Source of the DNA: Sepioteuthis lessoniana
Taxonomy: Eukaryota > Mollusca > Cephalopoda > Myopsida > Loliginidae
Direction: 5' to 3'
DNA length: 64,000 nucleotides
Assembly: GCA_963585895.1 (NCBI GenBank)
Contig: OY757911.1
Span: 65,534,658 to 65,598,657, forward strand
Part shown: positions 54,270 to 64,000 of the stretch, in pieces
Position numbering within the stretch: position 1 is the first letter of the stretch
Layout: the number at the start of each line of letters is the position of its first letter
Notes under the pieces: generated by a model
What the model was told of the DNA's origin: nothing
Databases searched by the model: none
Seen by the model: the letters and a program-made list of their open reading frames with translations, nothing else
Program-made: the position numbers and the translations under genes

Positions 54270-54850
54270 TTTTAGTTTGGTCTGGTTTGGTTTTAAGACA
54301 TATCAAACTTTCTTGGTTATTTAAAGCCAAATCCTGTTTTTTTTTTCATGCATATTAGATATATGATTTGAAAAATACATTTTCTAGGCACATACAGCTA
54401 AAGGATCAAACTTCTATTTCAACCAATTCCATTTAGGATAAGTCAACAAAAGTTAAATGGTTCCAAGTATTACTATATATCAGTAACAATTCAATCAGAC
54501 ATCAGTCATTTGTTTACACTTAGTTAAATGATAAAACCCTTTTATTTCTAACTATTCAATTTTGCATAACTCATTTGTTTGTACTCAGTTTAAAAGTCAA
54601 TCAGTTCTAATTAACCCATAGATAGGACTCTATCAGATGCTTTTACTCCTGTCCAGAGTGGACATGGGAGCAATGGCAAAAAGGATTGCGCCGCATTCCC
54701 TAAAGTTCCAGCATTATTAAAGCATCACCATCAGATTATTTAGTGTCATATTTAGGACGCTCATTGGAGGGGGGTGCGCTCTTACCTCTAAGCAGATATG
54801 CACTTGGTGTATTCTAAAGCCCCAGCCGACAGGGCTAGCTTTCGGTTTTA
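54270..54850 (-). repeat. SINE-D, near full length
   Basis: Opposite-strand tail 'agacatatcaaactttcttg' at 54297, internal units at 54400-54600 ('gttaaatggttccaagtatt', 'atcagtcatttgtttacact'), then 'gataggactctatcagatgc', 'gggagcaatggcaaaaagga', 'attccctaaagttccagcat', 'catcagattatttagtgtca', 'tacctctaagcagatatgca' and 'tctaaagccccagccgacag'. Confidence 0.8.
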
Positions 54851-55515
54851 GAATCAAACCACTAAACATAGATAAGAGAGTATTTAACGTTGTTGCCAAT
54901 ATTTTAGACATTAATAACTGACACGCTAACCAAAGTACTTCCACCGTCAATATAACCGTACAACTGAATAAATTTCGCTACCAAACGGAAAAAAACAATA
55001 CCTATAAAACGTGTTATGAAAGATGATCAAGGATATGACCGAAAGTACTTGGAAGCAGAACTAAGGGCAACTCATTAATCAACTGGACCCTGACGCAAAG
55101 AAACAAGCAAGAAGGCTAAAAGAAAAAAAAAAAAAAAAGGAAAGATTCGTAGTTTGAATCCAACTTGTCAAAACCATCAGTTCCTCCCAATCTATCTATC
55201 TATCAACACTTTAAAACGAACACGTCAGCAATTGAATTTGGTTTTAAGCTATTTGTTTTTCCTTCTACACGTGTTTCTGACTTTTAGCGTCACCTTCAGG
55301 AAATTAATGGTTGATTTAAGCGTTCCATTCTGTTTTTATAGTGGTGGCTATTTTTTATAGGGTTGTTATTTTTAATTCGCGGATTTGTGTCTGTGAAGGT
55401 GCAATTAAAGTTAATTGTGTAGAAGCAAAAAATGATAAATAAATAAATAACATAAAATGAAATTCACTTGCGAACCTATTGACCTTAAAGTATTTTTGTT
55501 CGCATTGGACCAACG

Positions 55516-55517
<2 letters not shown>
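54851..55517. other. No gene recognised; faint PLE-end-like patch
   Basis: At 55020-55056 'gatgatcaaggatatgaccg' is followed by 'aaagtacttggaa'. This resembles the hammerhead core of the certain PLE ends but lacks C3 and U4. Otherwise unrecognised. Confidence 0.35.

Positions 55518-55561
<44 letters not shown>
55518..55561. repeat. (TA)n then (TG)n microsatellite
   Basis: About 22 TA units, then TG-rich sequence to 55586 at the mariner border. Confidence 0.95.
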
Positions 55562-55575
<14 letters not shown>

Positions 55576-55586
55576 ATGTGTGTGTG

Positions 55587-56458
55587 GTCCCTTCAATAAG
55601 TTTCCAGACTTTTTGTACAGGCATTTAAAATTGTCGTAGACTCTTGAACATTCACTATGTTATTACTATACATCTTATGAGATGACTGATAAATTTTTAT
55701 GATATCAGATTGCAGCAGGAATTGGAACACACCTTGCTAAAGCCTGATTGTCAGAGCTGGTGAATTTCAAAAATGCAATCTGACACTTTAGAAGAACGAT
55801 ATGCGATAAAATTCTGTTTTAAACTTGGAAAAAATGCCATGGAATGCTTCAGACTGCTTTTCGATCATGTTGCATGAATCGCGCATCAGTTTTTGAATGT
55901 CATAAGAGGTTCAAGGAAGGCAGGGAGTCTGTGATGAATGATGAGAGGTGTGGAACGAGTCACGAAGTCAATACACCAGAGTTGATTGACCACAGGGTTA
56001 GGGTTAGGGTTACTATGTTGAGGTTTTAAGGGAGTTCAGGAAGAGATTCAGTCGCAAGAGGCCAGCACTCTTCAAATCGGGTCAGTGGCATTTTCACCAG
56101 GACAATGCACCAGTGCACAACTCCATCCTTGTCACTGACTATTTGGCCAAGATGGGAATCAAGTCAATTCCTCACCCTCCCTATAGGCCAGACCTTGCTC
56201 CCTGTGACCTTTGTTTATTCCCTAAGCTCAGAGGGTGTCGTTATGAGACAGTTGAGGAGATGAAAAAGGCTGTGACAAATGTCATTGACACGCTGACACA
56301 AGAGGACTTCCATGAGGCCTTCCAGAAGTTGTTGGAACGGTACAGCAAGTGCATTGCAGCTGGAGGAGATTACTTCGAAGGGGACTAGAGTTTCATATGT
56401 GTACTATCAATAAAAGTGCCCATACGAAAAAAGTCTGGAAACTTATCGTGTGCACCTC
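55587..56458 (+). mobile_element. mariner transposon with internal deletion
   Basis: Terminal inverted repeats share 'ataagtttccagacttttt' (left end near 55595; right end near 56430-56450 inverted). The transposase N-terminus (MLQTAFRSCCMNRASVFECH, KRFKEGRESVMNDERCG, VNTPELID) is followed directly by VEVLREFRKRF-like sequence in another frame. Then come GQWHFHQDNAPVHNS, LVTDYLAKMGIKSIPHPPYR, PDLAPCDLCLFPKL and CIAAGGDYFEGD. About 120 codons, including the region of the first catalytic Asp, are missing. In their place stands (GGGTTA)3 at 55995-56012. The element cannot make transposase. Confidence 0.9.
55995..56012 (+). repeat. Three telomere-type repeats (GGGTTA) at a deletion junction
   Basis: Three exact GGGTTA units (TTAGGG type, the usual animal telomere repeat) stand exactly between the transposase codons for ...ELID and the codons for YYVEV. 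The final TA is shared with the following TAC TAT codons. Confidence 0.85.
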
Positions 56459-56476
56459 CTATATATATATATATAT

Positions 56477-56660
56477 TAAAATGCACTGCATCACAAATGA
56501 TTCCAAATTTGGTATAGTGGCTTTTATTTTTTCATATAATGGTGCGCTACATGTGTTTCGGTCTTCACGTCCTCTTCAGGCAGTGATTTAAGTTGTTGTA
56601 TAGTACACTGCGTCGTTATTAACAACGAGGAACACGTATGTATATAAAAACATAAGATTA
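56477..56660 (-). mobile_element. PLE-type terminal repeat next to (TA)n
   Basis: Minus strand: hammerhead motif, then 'attatatgaaaaaataaaag', 'ccactataccaaatttggaa' and the end 'gcattttaatatatata'. The arrangement hammerhead, about 80 bases, (TA)n is that of the certain PLE ends at 22.7 and 38.2 kb, although the sequence differs, so it belongs to a third PLE family. No coding part was seen. Confidence 0.55.
56544..56583 (-). ncRNA. Hammerhead ribozyme motif
   Basis: Minus strand: UGC, CUGAAGA (56579-56573), helix II GGAC/GACC-type with an A.A mismatch and loop GUGAA, GAAA (56559-56556), helix III of three pairs (ACA/UGU with CA loop), A at the cleavage position (56548), then GCGC pairing with the upstream UGC. 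All invariant core bases are present. Helix I is short. Confidence 0.65.
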
Positions 56661-57225
56661 TATATTTATTTTCGGCGATGATACTTGTGTGGAGTAGAAA
56701 GCAATCGCAGAGAGTTCGCGCACGCGGAGGAGCTGTCGGGAGACGGATGAGCAAGTGAACAACTGACTTTAGCTGAAATTCGGGAATTTACATTGTCTAC
56801 AACTCTCACGTGACCTGCAGCAATTCCTCTTTTTCGTTAACCATGGTTATGCCCACATCTCACTTCTTTGCTTTTCATTGGTTATGTTGTCTGCTTCCCA
56901 TTGGCTACTTGCCCAAGCCCGGTTCTGTGGGCGTACGCATCTGCCACTATCATCGGATTCAACGACGCCCCCTGTTCAGGTGATTTTCCGATATCTTCGA
57001 CCGGATGCACCTGTTTTCAACATAACAACTGTGGGCATGGTGACATTTCGGCAATCACCTTGTTGATATTATCCTTGAGCGGATATAATCCTGTCAACAT
57101 CCTCTGATACACAGCACCTGTGGACATGATGACATTTTGGGGATCACACCGGTCTTATCAATCTGTCTGTCAACAACATCCGCCGTATTCACACTCGCAG
57201 GTCACGTTAATATATTACAAAGTGA
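56661..57225. other. GC-richer block, unassigned
   Basis: Much less AT-rich than its flanks, with overlapping open frames of 60-80 codons but no motif. Lying next to a PLE end, it may be part of the same terminal or leader region. 'attggttatgtt' and 'attggctacttg' contain CCAAT-box-like words on both strands. Confidence 0.35.
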
Positions 57226-58014
57226 CAAACTTTGGTGGGGATTTGAATTTTTTCATTTTGGCTGCTTTTTTTGATAGAGAAGATTATTATGATTGGTTGT
57301 TTTAATTTCACATATTTTTAATTTTTGTGCCTGTTAACGTCTCAGTGGAATTAATTATCATTAGCGTTAATTTGCATCAACTCCACAAAATTCTATGTAC
57401 CCGTTTGAATTTCGATAAACGCACAGAGGTAATTATTTGATGTGCCAACACCAAGAAAAACATAAATCATGTAAAATGATAAATTTCTAAATAAGATTGA
57501 TTACGAATGTCTCAAGTGAATATACGTTGCTGTTTAAGAAAATTAGATATTAATTGCTGGAATATGGACACACTGTTTATTAGCTATTAATTATTAAATA
57601 AGTATTACTTATCCTTGAATCAAAATCAGAAATATACGTTCATGAATATACAAATTATTGAAAACATGGTGTGTTATATCGGAGAAGCCATAGAAAACAG
57701 TTGAATGCCTGCCTAATGAATCCTCAGAGTTTATTAATAGTAAATAACGTAATACCCCAGTACTCTCTTTCTTTTTTGATTGAAAGAAAGGAAAAGAAAG
57801 ACGAAAATAAATAGAGAGGAGTGTACTTCGTAAATAATCCATACTAACACTGCGACAAACGCACACACGCACATATATATATATATATACTTTATCTATA
57901 TAGGAATTTTATTTACTTTTATGAAATAATATTTTAATTATTACTATAGTGTTTAGAGCTAGTTAGGTCAAGATTATTTACAATTATTATTATTATTATT
58001 TACTCCTTTAGAGT
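57226..58014. other. No gene recognised
   Basis: AT-rich DNA with a short (TA)7 at 57876-57889 and an (ATT)n at 57986-58000 marking the LINE 3' tail. Confidence 0.45.
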
Positions 58015-59700
58015 TTTTCACATCAGTGTTAGCTGATGATCTTTCCCTGGAGTTTGAGTGACAGCAGGTCTTCTCCAGTCTCCAGGGCTCGTCTCAGGCT
58101 TTTGGCTGTTCTCAGCAATGCTGCCATTTGGATAGTTTCTACCCGTCCACCAACTTCAAAGCCCACCAGGTCTTTTAATCCATGTTTTGCGTGTAGGTCT
58201 CTGATCGTTGTGGTTTGTTGCGTCGTTGTTTATGTACCTGAAAAAAGAGCAGCCAACATTCGTAGGATGACGATCGGGTCTCCTATGTTGGCTATCAGGA
58301 GAGCACCTGCCGATCATGACACCCATGCCTGTTGCCTGGGTCCCACATTGTGTAATATTGTGATAGGACATTTTTATCATGCGTGGTATATTGTGGCTAT
58401 ACCAGAACCAGGGGTTGTTTATGATCTGCGCGCCTGACACTGATGTGACCAAGAACAGCTATGATGGCTGTACATGAACAGCGGGTCACAAAAAAACCCT
58501 CTTCTTTCCCGTTAGGTTTTAACTTAGTTAAAGTATTATTATTATTATTATTATCATTTTACTTCTTGAGAGTTTTTCACACCGGCGTTAGGTTGAGTTT
58601 AAGGGACAGCACGTCTCCTCAAGCCTCCAGTTCTCTTTTTCTGGTTCTCTTTTTTCTTTCTACTGGTCCTCCGACCGAGATAAGGTGATTCGTTTGTATC
58701 TCAAAACCCCAGAGAATTTTCTGCGTCTTATTCTCCAGGACATCTTATTCTGTGTGGTACATATAGCACTGGTTTGAATGGTAAAATTAAAATTATTTGC
58801 ACAAACCCGAGTGGATTACCTTCCCAACCAGTCGTCTCTAGTCTTATTTTCTTTTTGTGTTTATTTATTGTATCCACATATTTATGATTGATCGTTTCGT
58901 CTCAGTCACGATATAACCTACACTTGCTATTTTGTTGTGTCTTATCTATTTTTTCTATAACATAGTTTGTCCTTATGACGTTATTTTCTGTTGCTGTTAG
59001 AAGAGATTCTCTTTCTCTGTTAAGGTTTTCCTTTCTTAGCCATTTACAAGTCTTCTTGTGTGAGGTTTCACTTGTTTGTTGTTTGAAATGCCCATACAGT
59101 TGTTTTTCTTCCCATTTTCGTTTTCTAGTTATTTTTGTTCCGTTGATGTTTGTGTTGTCTGTGTTGTTTCTGTTCGCTGTAATATGTTTTCCTCAGCGCT
59201 TTATCGATGTATCGATGCATCGACGCTATCTCCAATGCTGGCAAGTCCTCTTCTTCTTTCTTTTCATGACATATACAGTCTATCAACGTCATTTCTAGGG
59301 AGTGAGACTTAATGCATCGTTATGAGTTTTCTTTTTCTCTAGTCCAATTATTGAAGTTCCTCTCCCGACCATTTTAAGAATGGTCCCGAGTATATTACGA
59401 GGGGGGACAGTCCAGGTGTTTATCTCTTTGATGAGATTTCTGTTATGTAGTTGGGCTTCGAGTAGGTTTCTCGTTCTGAGGTATTCTTTTTAAATTTTTT
59501 CTTTTATCTCCGCTTGTTTGATGGTGTCCGCTTCCAATATTCTCATGTATTTTTAAGTTTTCAAATTCTTTTTCATTTTTGGCAAATATTTTGACATTAG
59601 GTGGTCGATTTTTTTCTTGGGATTTTGTAAGTTTGTATCCGCCTATGCATTTCCTTTGCTTGAGATTCAGTGGCTTCATCACCATTATAAATAATAATAT
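58015..59700 (-). mobile_element. LINE, 3' part of ORF2, decayed, with nested or duplicated 3' end
   Basis: Minus strand in order: LKQRKCIGGYKLTKSQEK and VKIFAKNEKEFENL (59685-59550, the reverse-transcriptase palm; the YMDD stretch between them is missing), then RNLIKEINTWTVP, SGPFLKW, RGLASIGDSVDASI, KTRRLVNG-type region, CxxC/H zinc motif (VGYIVTETKRS near 58900), VGKVIHSGLCK, DVLENKTQKILWGFEIQTNH and LISVGGPVERK near 58680. A typical 3' end 'cgttagctgatgatc' with (ATT)n tail follows. Two 3' ends lie close together (58540-58690 and 58015-58230), so a second 3' end fragment is attached. Stops and frameshifts are numerous. Confidence 0.82.
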
Positions 59701-59814
59701 TTATAGCCCATCTCCCTGGAAGATTTCTCTCTAAATTTCATCTCTGTTAAGCTTTTTGCTCCTGCTGGCATTTCAAATCACCAGTTTTCATGCTATTCTC
59801 CATATTTACTATTA

Positions 59815-60290
59815 TTTTTTACTGATAAGAGTTTTTTTTACATCAGCGTTAGCTGATGATCTTTCACTGGAGTTTGAGTGACAACAAGTCTCCTCAAGTC
59901 TCCAGAACTCTTTTCCGTATTCTAGCTGTTCTTAATAATGCTGTAGTTTGGATGGTCTCCACCCTCTTCCGACTTCCAATCCTCCTGTCCCTTTAGTAAT
60001 CTTTTAGTTACTGTACCAAAAGCACCAATCATAATTGGTATAATTGTCACCTTCATGTTCCATATTTTTTTCAATTCCCTAGCAAGGTCGAGGTACTTAT
60101 CCTTCTTTTCACGTTTTATTCTGTGGTCAGCCGGGACAGCAAAGTCGACAATTTTACCAATTCTCTTTTTTTGTTGATTATTATTAGGTCTGGTCCTCCG
60201 GCCGAGATTAGATGATCCGTGTGTATGTGAAAGTCCCATAGAGGTTTATGTGTCATTTTCTAGGACAAATCCTGGGTTGTGCATATACCA
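59815..60290 (-). mobile_element. LINE ORF2 C-terminus, second copy
   Basis: Minus strand: NKWYMHNPGFVLENDT, then (frame 59922-60239) RTRPNNNQQKKRIGKIVDFA, VPADHRIKREKKDKYLDLAR, ELKKIWNMKVTIIPIMIGAF and GTVTKRLLKG. The 3' end 'catcagcgttagctgatgat' (59840-59859 on the plus strand) is the same as in the 58.0-kb copy. Better preserved than its neighbour: one long frame and about two breaks. The 5' end is truncated at 60290. Confidence 0.87.
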
Positions 60291-61889
60291 TTTGTTCATA
60301 TGGTGCTTGTTACAATTATTTTGAAAAACTTATTCAGCACATACTATTCGGTTAACTCATACTCTCTTCAGAAATTTTTTATCATTGTTTTTTTCCCTTT
60401 ATTTCTATTTCTTTGATGTTGTCTTGTATCAGCTGGTTCCGTGAGTTTATTTTTCTGCAAGCAGTTCTTTTTTACGGAGTAGCATTGATATCTTTACCAA
60501 CACAAATTTTTAGAACATATTTTTCTCTATCTGATGGAGCAGAGTAGTGGATTCTACTACTATCTTTAAATTAAGAATTGTTGTTCTCCTAGAGTGGTTG
60601 ACAACCAAACTTGAGAACCTAGTCTGACCCACTATTTTACGTATTCTATTCAATTAAAATAATTACTTCTACTTTATTTATCAAGAGTTTATTACACTTC
60701 AGTTACGGAAGTCAGCATATTAAGCGAATCCCAAATATTTTTCATCAAAATAGAATTTTTTTTTTTTGATTTGTAAAGTAAAACCTTTTTCATTTTCAAA
60801 CTATTATGTTTCTCAAGACATTCCTAACATATCTTTTTAATGGAAAATTTTCATTATTTTATTATCATTTTATTACTCGTTTTCGATTTGATCATTTTTT
60901 ATTAGATATATAACAATGTCATATACCACGATGTTTATTTTACCGGTTGAATCGTCGTCGAGCTGTTATGCCGCGATAAAGCAAGAGTAATAAGATAGAG
61001 ATTATAGCGATAAAATAATAGTAACAATGAAAGTTCTACATCGAAAAACATTCAAAAACACACATTTGTATTGATTAATGCATTAATTATATTATATTGT
61101 AGCCATGTTTCTGACTGAGTTTAATCTCAGCAAATATCTAGAGGTACTCGCTGTAGATCGATACTTCGTGAGTTAGTATCGAAAACAGTTCATTGATGTA
61201 ATTAGTTCGATACCCACTAGTTGCTCAATTACTGCAGTTATGTTCCGAGCTAAACTTTGTAAATACGTTGGGATATTTGCCGTGTACTGATGTGCAAAAT
61301 AATCTAGCTAAATGTTCACTCGTGTACTGTAGCAAATAAAATAAATGTGTCACTTTGTTTAAAAATAAATTTGTTTTGATTTTTTATGAAGACGCTTTGA
61401 GTAATTGACAGTGCATTTTTCAGAGTTGTATCTGTTGTCATACGGGGTTGAAATATAAAACAACATTTAAAGTTTTTACCAGGGAGAACATCTTTTAATG
61501 ATTTGATTAAAATGAAATCTCAAAATATCTCGACGAAATAATCTTATCTTCTCTTGAGTTTATTGAGTATATTGTCACTCTGACACTTTGTTAATGAAAT
61601 ATTTAGATTCTCCTAATTAGCTTAGCTTAGTTTAGCTTAAAATTATGGAGCTCAAAAAACTCCGAGCTTTGTTATGGCTTGCAAACCATTACAACATACA
61701 AGGCATCTAAAAATCTAGGAATTAGTTGTAAACTTCTTTCTTCAAGTTGTCAAATGTAAAGATCTTCGATGACTTTATTGTAAGAGTTTCTAAAATGAAC
61801 ATAATCGATAATAATTATATTTTGTGTTGAAAGAATCTGACACTCGAGATGAACACCATCTAAAAGTACGTGACCAAATTTTGCTACCT
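60291..61889. other. No gene recognised
   Basis: About 1.6 kb of AT-rich DNA. Positions 60900-61350 lack any family I recognise. This is the longest stretch here without a recognised repeat. Confidence 0.45.
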
Positions 61890-62005
61890 TCAGGTTTTGG
61901 TGTGTAATCCTTAATTTATGGTACCGCCCTGTCGACGGAGGCCGAAGAATACGTCGACTGCATCTCAGGAAAAGAGAAAATGCCTACCCTAATAAATTTC
62001 CTCAG
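61890..62005 (+). repeat. SINE-D head fragment
   Basis: Contains 'taccttcaggttttggtgtg', 'tggtaccgccctgtcgacgg', 'atacgtcgactgcatctcag' and 'agtatgacactaaacagtct', matching the head at 63040-63160. It is cut by a SINE-B at about 62010. Confidence 0.65.
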
Positions 62006-62021
62006 TATGACACTAAACAGT

Positions 62022-62250
62022 CTGATTGCATAACGGCTACACTGTTGGACTGTAACCTCGAAGTAAGCGAATTCGAATTCCATTAGCGCTATTACGTTCA
62101 GATTTCGGAAAAATACGTTTGGAAAAAGTTTCGAACTCTCTTACCCCGTAACGATATAGGTTGAATAGTATCATTACTGTTCTTATTCAAGTATTGCTTT
62201 AGAATTAAATAACTAACAAAGGTTGATATGCTATTAAAAAAGAAACCACA
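62022..62250 (+). repeat. SINE-B, near full length
   Basis: Head 'ctgattgcataacggctaca' and 'agcgaattcgaattccatta', body 'cgtttggaaaaagtttcgaa' and 'aggttgaatagtatcattac', tail 'ggttgatatgctattaaaaa'. Confidence 0.83.
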
Positions 62251-62289
62251 CCTTTCTACTGTAGACCCCAATCCACAGTATACACAAAT

Positions 62290-62490
62290 ATACACATTGT
62301 TATCTGCGGATAAACTGTTTTGCTGTGTGGCTAGACACGCGAGATGTCACAAGCTGACTTTACGTTAGTCGGATATCTTACCCCGAAATATTGCCCTCTA
62401 AGCGTAAGCAAAGGGATTTTTACCGTATATGTTTATCAACATATTCGCTTATCGACTCCCGGAGGGCTCAATTTATAAGAAAAGCTTTGC
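62290..62490 (-). repeat. SINE-E, diverged copy
   Basis: Minus strand: 'ttgcaaagcttttcttataa', 'attgagccctccgggagtcg', 'ggtaagatatccgactaacg' and 'gtctagccacacagcaaaac'. Diverged, B box not intact. Confidence 0.6.
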
Positions 62491-62495
62491 AATAC

Positions 62496-62748
62496 CGGCT
62501 CATTAGCTGAGTAGGTAGAGTGATCGCCAATGGCCCGGGATACCAGGGTCCAATCCCAGGGCGTGTCATACCAAAGACTCCTAAAAATGATACTTGATAC
62601 TTCCTTGCTTAACACTTAGCATTAGAAGGTACGTATCAAAGGTAAAGAGGAGCAATCCAGGGAAACGAGTTGTCCCCCTCCCCTACACCTCGATTTAGGA
62701 GCTATCGAAAAGGGGAGCCTTCGGATTGCCCTCGACTACGATTGCTAA
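62496..62748 (+). repeat. SINE-A, near full length
   Basis: Head 'attagctgagtaggtagagt', B-box region 'cagggtccaatcccagggcg', then 'accaaagactcctaaaaatg', 'cttgcttaacacttagcatt' and 'aggagctatcgaaaagggga', ending 'gactacgattgctaat' and a (TA)7 tail. Confidence 0.86.
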
Positions 62749-63019
62749 TATATATATATATATAATCAATTGGACAAATAGGAATATATCTTTTTGTGTT
62801 ATTTATTTTTTGATTGTTCTCAATTTTTTTCGATCTTAGGACGATGTCACGAGAATTACTTTTGTGAAGAAAATCTGTTTTTTTAGAAAGTTTTAAAAAC
62901 AGTTTTTAAAAGAGTTGATATGCTCTCAGAGAAGCGACGAAAAATTAACTAGAGATGTGAAATATCCATTCGTAGAATGAAAATTATTTTCTGTTATCCT
63001 AGTTTCTTCCTGCTCTAAG

Positions 63020-63412
63020 TACTTAAGCCGAACCTTGTTACCTTCAGGCTTTGGTGAATGACCCTCAAGTTATGTTACCACCTTGTCAGCTGGGGCTGTA
63101 GAGTATGCTGACTGCACCTCTGCTGAGGAGTAAGACTCTTCAACGAGTGTCCAGGGTATGATACTAAACTGTGTTATACTAAGCTATACAACTGTGCGCA
63201 AATTATTTATATTATGTGAGAATATATGATAAATAGAATTATTAATTTTAAAAAGCAATACTTGAAATCATTTAACTTTGTGCAAGCGAAAGATCTTAAA
63301 CGACTCTTTTAAAAATAAAGTTACCAACAAATTATTCTCTAGCAAATGTATTTAAAAACAGAATTTTGCATTAAATAATCTGCAAAGATTGATATGCCTT
63401 AAAAAACCTAAC
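63020..63412 (+). repeat. SINE-D, near full length
   Basis: Head 'ttaccttcaggctttggtga', 'cttgtcagctggggctgtag' and 'agtatgctgactgcacctct'. Internal units at 63150-63300 ('tttaactttgtgcaagcgaa'). Tail 'aataatctgcaaagattgat' and 'atgccttaaaaaacc'. Shortened compared with the 54.3-kb copy. Confidence 0.75.
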
Positions 63413-63941
63413 CAACCAACCAACTAAACAACCTTGTTTTTTCTAATGACCTTAAATAAAAAAAATACGAGGTCTTCAGAAGAACATTTTAATCATAGTT
63501 TGAATTATTTGCCAACGTTAAACGGTTCGGTCTTTTTAGTATGAAAACTTTAAACTTTCACCAGGTTATTAGAATTGTTAAATGAAACAAAACATAGTCA
63601 TAATCATTCTTCAGAGGAAGAATTGAGACAATCCAGTCCACATTTCCATTAAAATCAGCTAGACTACTTAGAATAGTTCTGGAGACCTGAAAAAACTTGT
63701 TTATTTCCCAGATTTTAACGAGACACCACCAGTTAGTGCCAGTGTGAAAAACTTGTGAGGAATATAGCAATAATAATAATATTACCCTGATTCCCCAAAT
63801 GGCATTTTTCTGTTTGTCGTCGCATAACACAAATACACAAAAGTTAAGACCATCAATTTTCATGTCTTCTCCGATGAGCCACCAGGACATGGTTTCAGCA
63901 TTCTAGGTTTAGAAAATGTCAAGGTAATAAAAAGTTATAAT
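63413..63941. other. No gene recognised
   Basis: A 110-codon minus-strand open frame (63558-63890) has no motif I recognise. It contains MSWWLIGEDMKIDGL and an (ATT)n-encoded leucine run. Possibly chance, possibly an unknown repeat. Confidence 0.35.
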
Positions 63942-64000
63942 GACTGGCCAAATGAATAGAGTGTTCGCCAATGTTTTGGAAGACAGGGGTTCAATCCAAC
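63942..64000 (+). repeat. SINE-A head, runs out of the window
   Basis: 'actggccaaatgaatagagt', 'gttcgccaatgttttggaag' and 'acaggggttcaatccaac' form a SINE-A head with A and B boxes. The rest lies beyond the window end. Confidence 0.8.

Noticed and set aside
55020-55056. Further hammerhead ribozyme
   Set aside because: GAAA and the helix III pattern are present, but C3 and U4 of the core are missing and helix I does not pair. Kept only as a faint patch.
56868-57107. Open frames of 60-80 codons in the GC-richer block next to the PLE end
   Set aside because: Two frames overlap on the same strand without recognisable motifs. The block is more likely repeat leader sequence.
58036-58437. 133-codon plus-strand open frame
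   Set aside because: It is antisense to the LINE 3' end and shows no motif of its own.

Overview
The window looks like intergenic or intronic DNA from a cephalopod mollusc, probably an octopod. I infer this from the very AT-rich composition, the dense (TA)n, (CA)n and (GA)n microsatellites, several tRNA-derived SINE families in many copies, and the mixture of Penelope-like, LINE, Helitron, mariner/Tc1 and Ty3/gypsy remnants. I found no intact host gene, no rRNA and no CRISPR array. Every coding stretch I recognise belongs to a mobile element or to a decayed multicopy family. The longest open frame (326 aa near 43.3-44.3 kb) is a by-product of a minisatellite. Family names rest on motifs recalled from memory; no database was searched.

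Layout. 0-8.7 kb: SINEs (families A-E, my labels), a perfect 28-bp hairpin at 2.8 kb, a 43-bp tandem repeat at 3.8-4.1 kb and a Penelope-like element (PLE) in head-to-head form at 6.3-7.1 kb. 8.75-10.4 kb: a decayed LINE on the minus strand with an 11-copy, 62-bp minisatellite between its two recognisable parts. 11.8-13.2 kb: a second PLE type (reverse transcriptase plus GIY-YIG nuclease) between (TA)n arrays. 15.3-19.9 kb: a minus-strand Helitron (Rep and PIF1-like helicase) carrying a SINE and a 1.1-kb foreign block. 20.7-21.0 kb: a palindromic repeat. 21.3-22.9 kb: the best preserved PLE, two inverted 3' portions each with a hammerhead-ribozyme motif. 24.9-26 kb: LINE tail and mariner fragment. 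31.6-32.6 kb: pseudogene of an uncharacterised multicopy family. 34.0-34.9 kb: LINE 3' part. 34.9-37.8 kb: broken Ty3/gypsy element with 3' LTR. 38.1 kb: another PLE end. 41.3-41.7 kb: LINE tail ending in (GAT)n. 42.4 kb: a MITE with terminal inverted repeats. 43.3-44.6 kb: a 15-copy minisatellite. 51.6-54.1 kb: SINE-E cluster and a Tc1-like element. 55.6-56.5 kb: an internally deleted mariner with three telomere-type repeats at the deletion junction, next to a PLE end with a further hammerhead motif. 58.0-60.3 kb: two minus-strand copies of one LINE.

Nothing here works together as a host pathway. The recurrent biological theme is the PLE set: at least five copies, most of them abutting (TA)n tracts, at least two in inverted head-to-head arrangement, and several carrying self-cleaving hammerhead motifs at the same place in the terminal repeat. 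SINE families share 3' tails, which suggests they use common LINE machinery.
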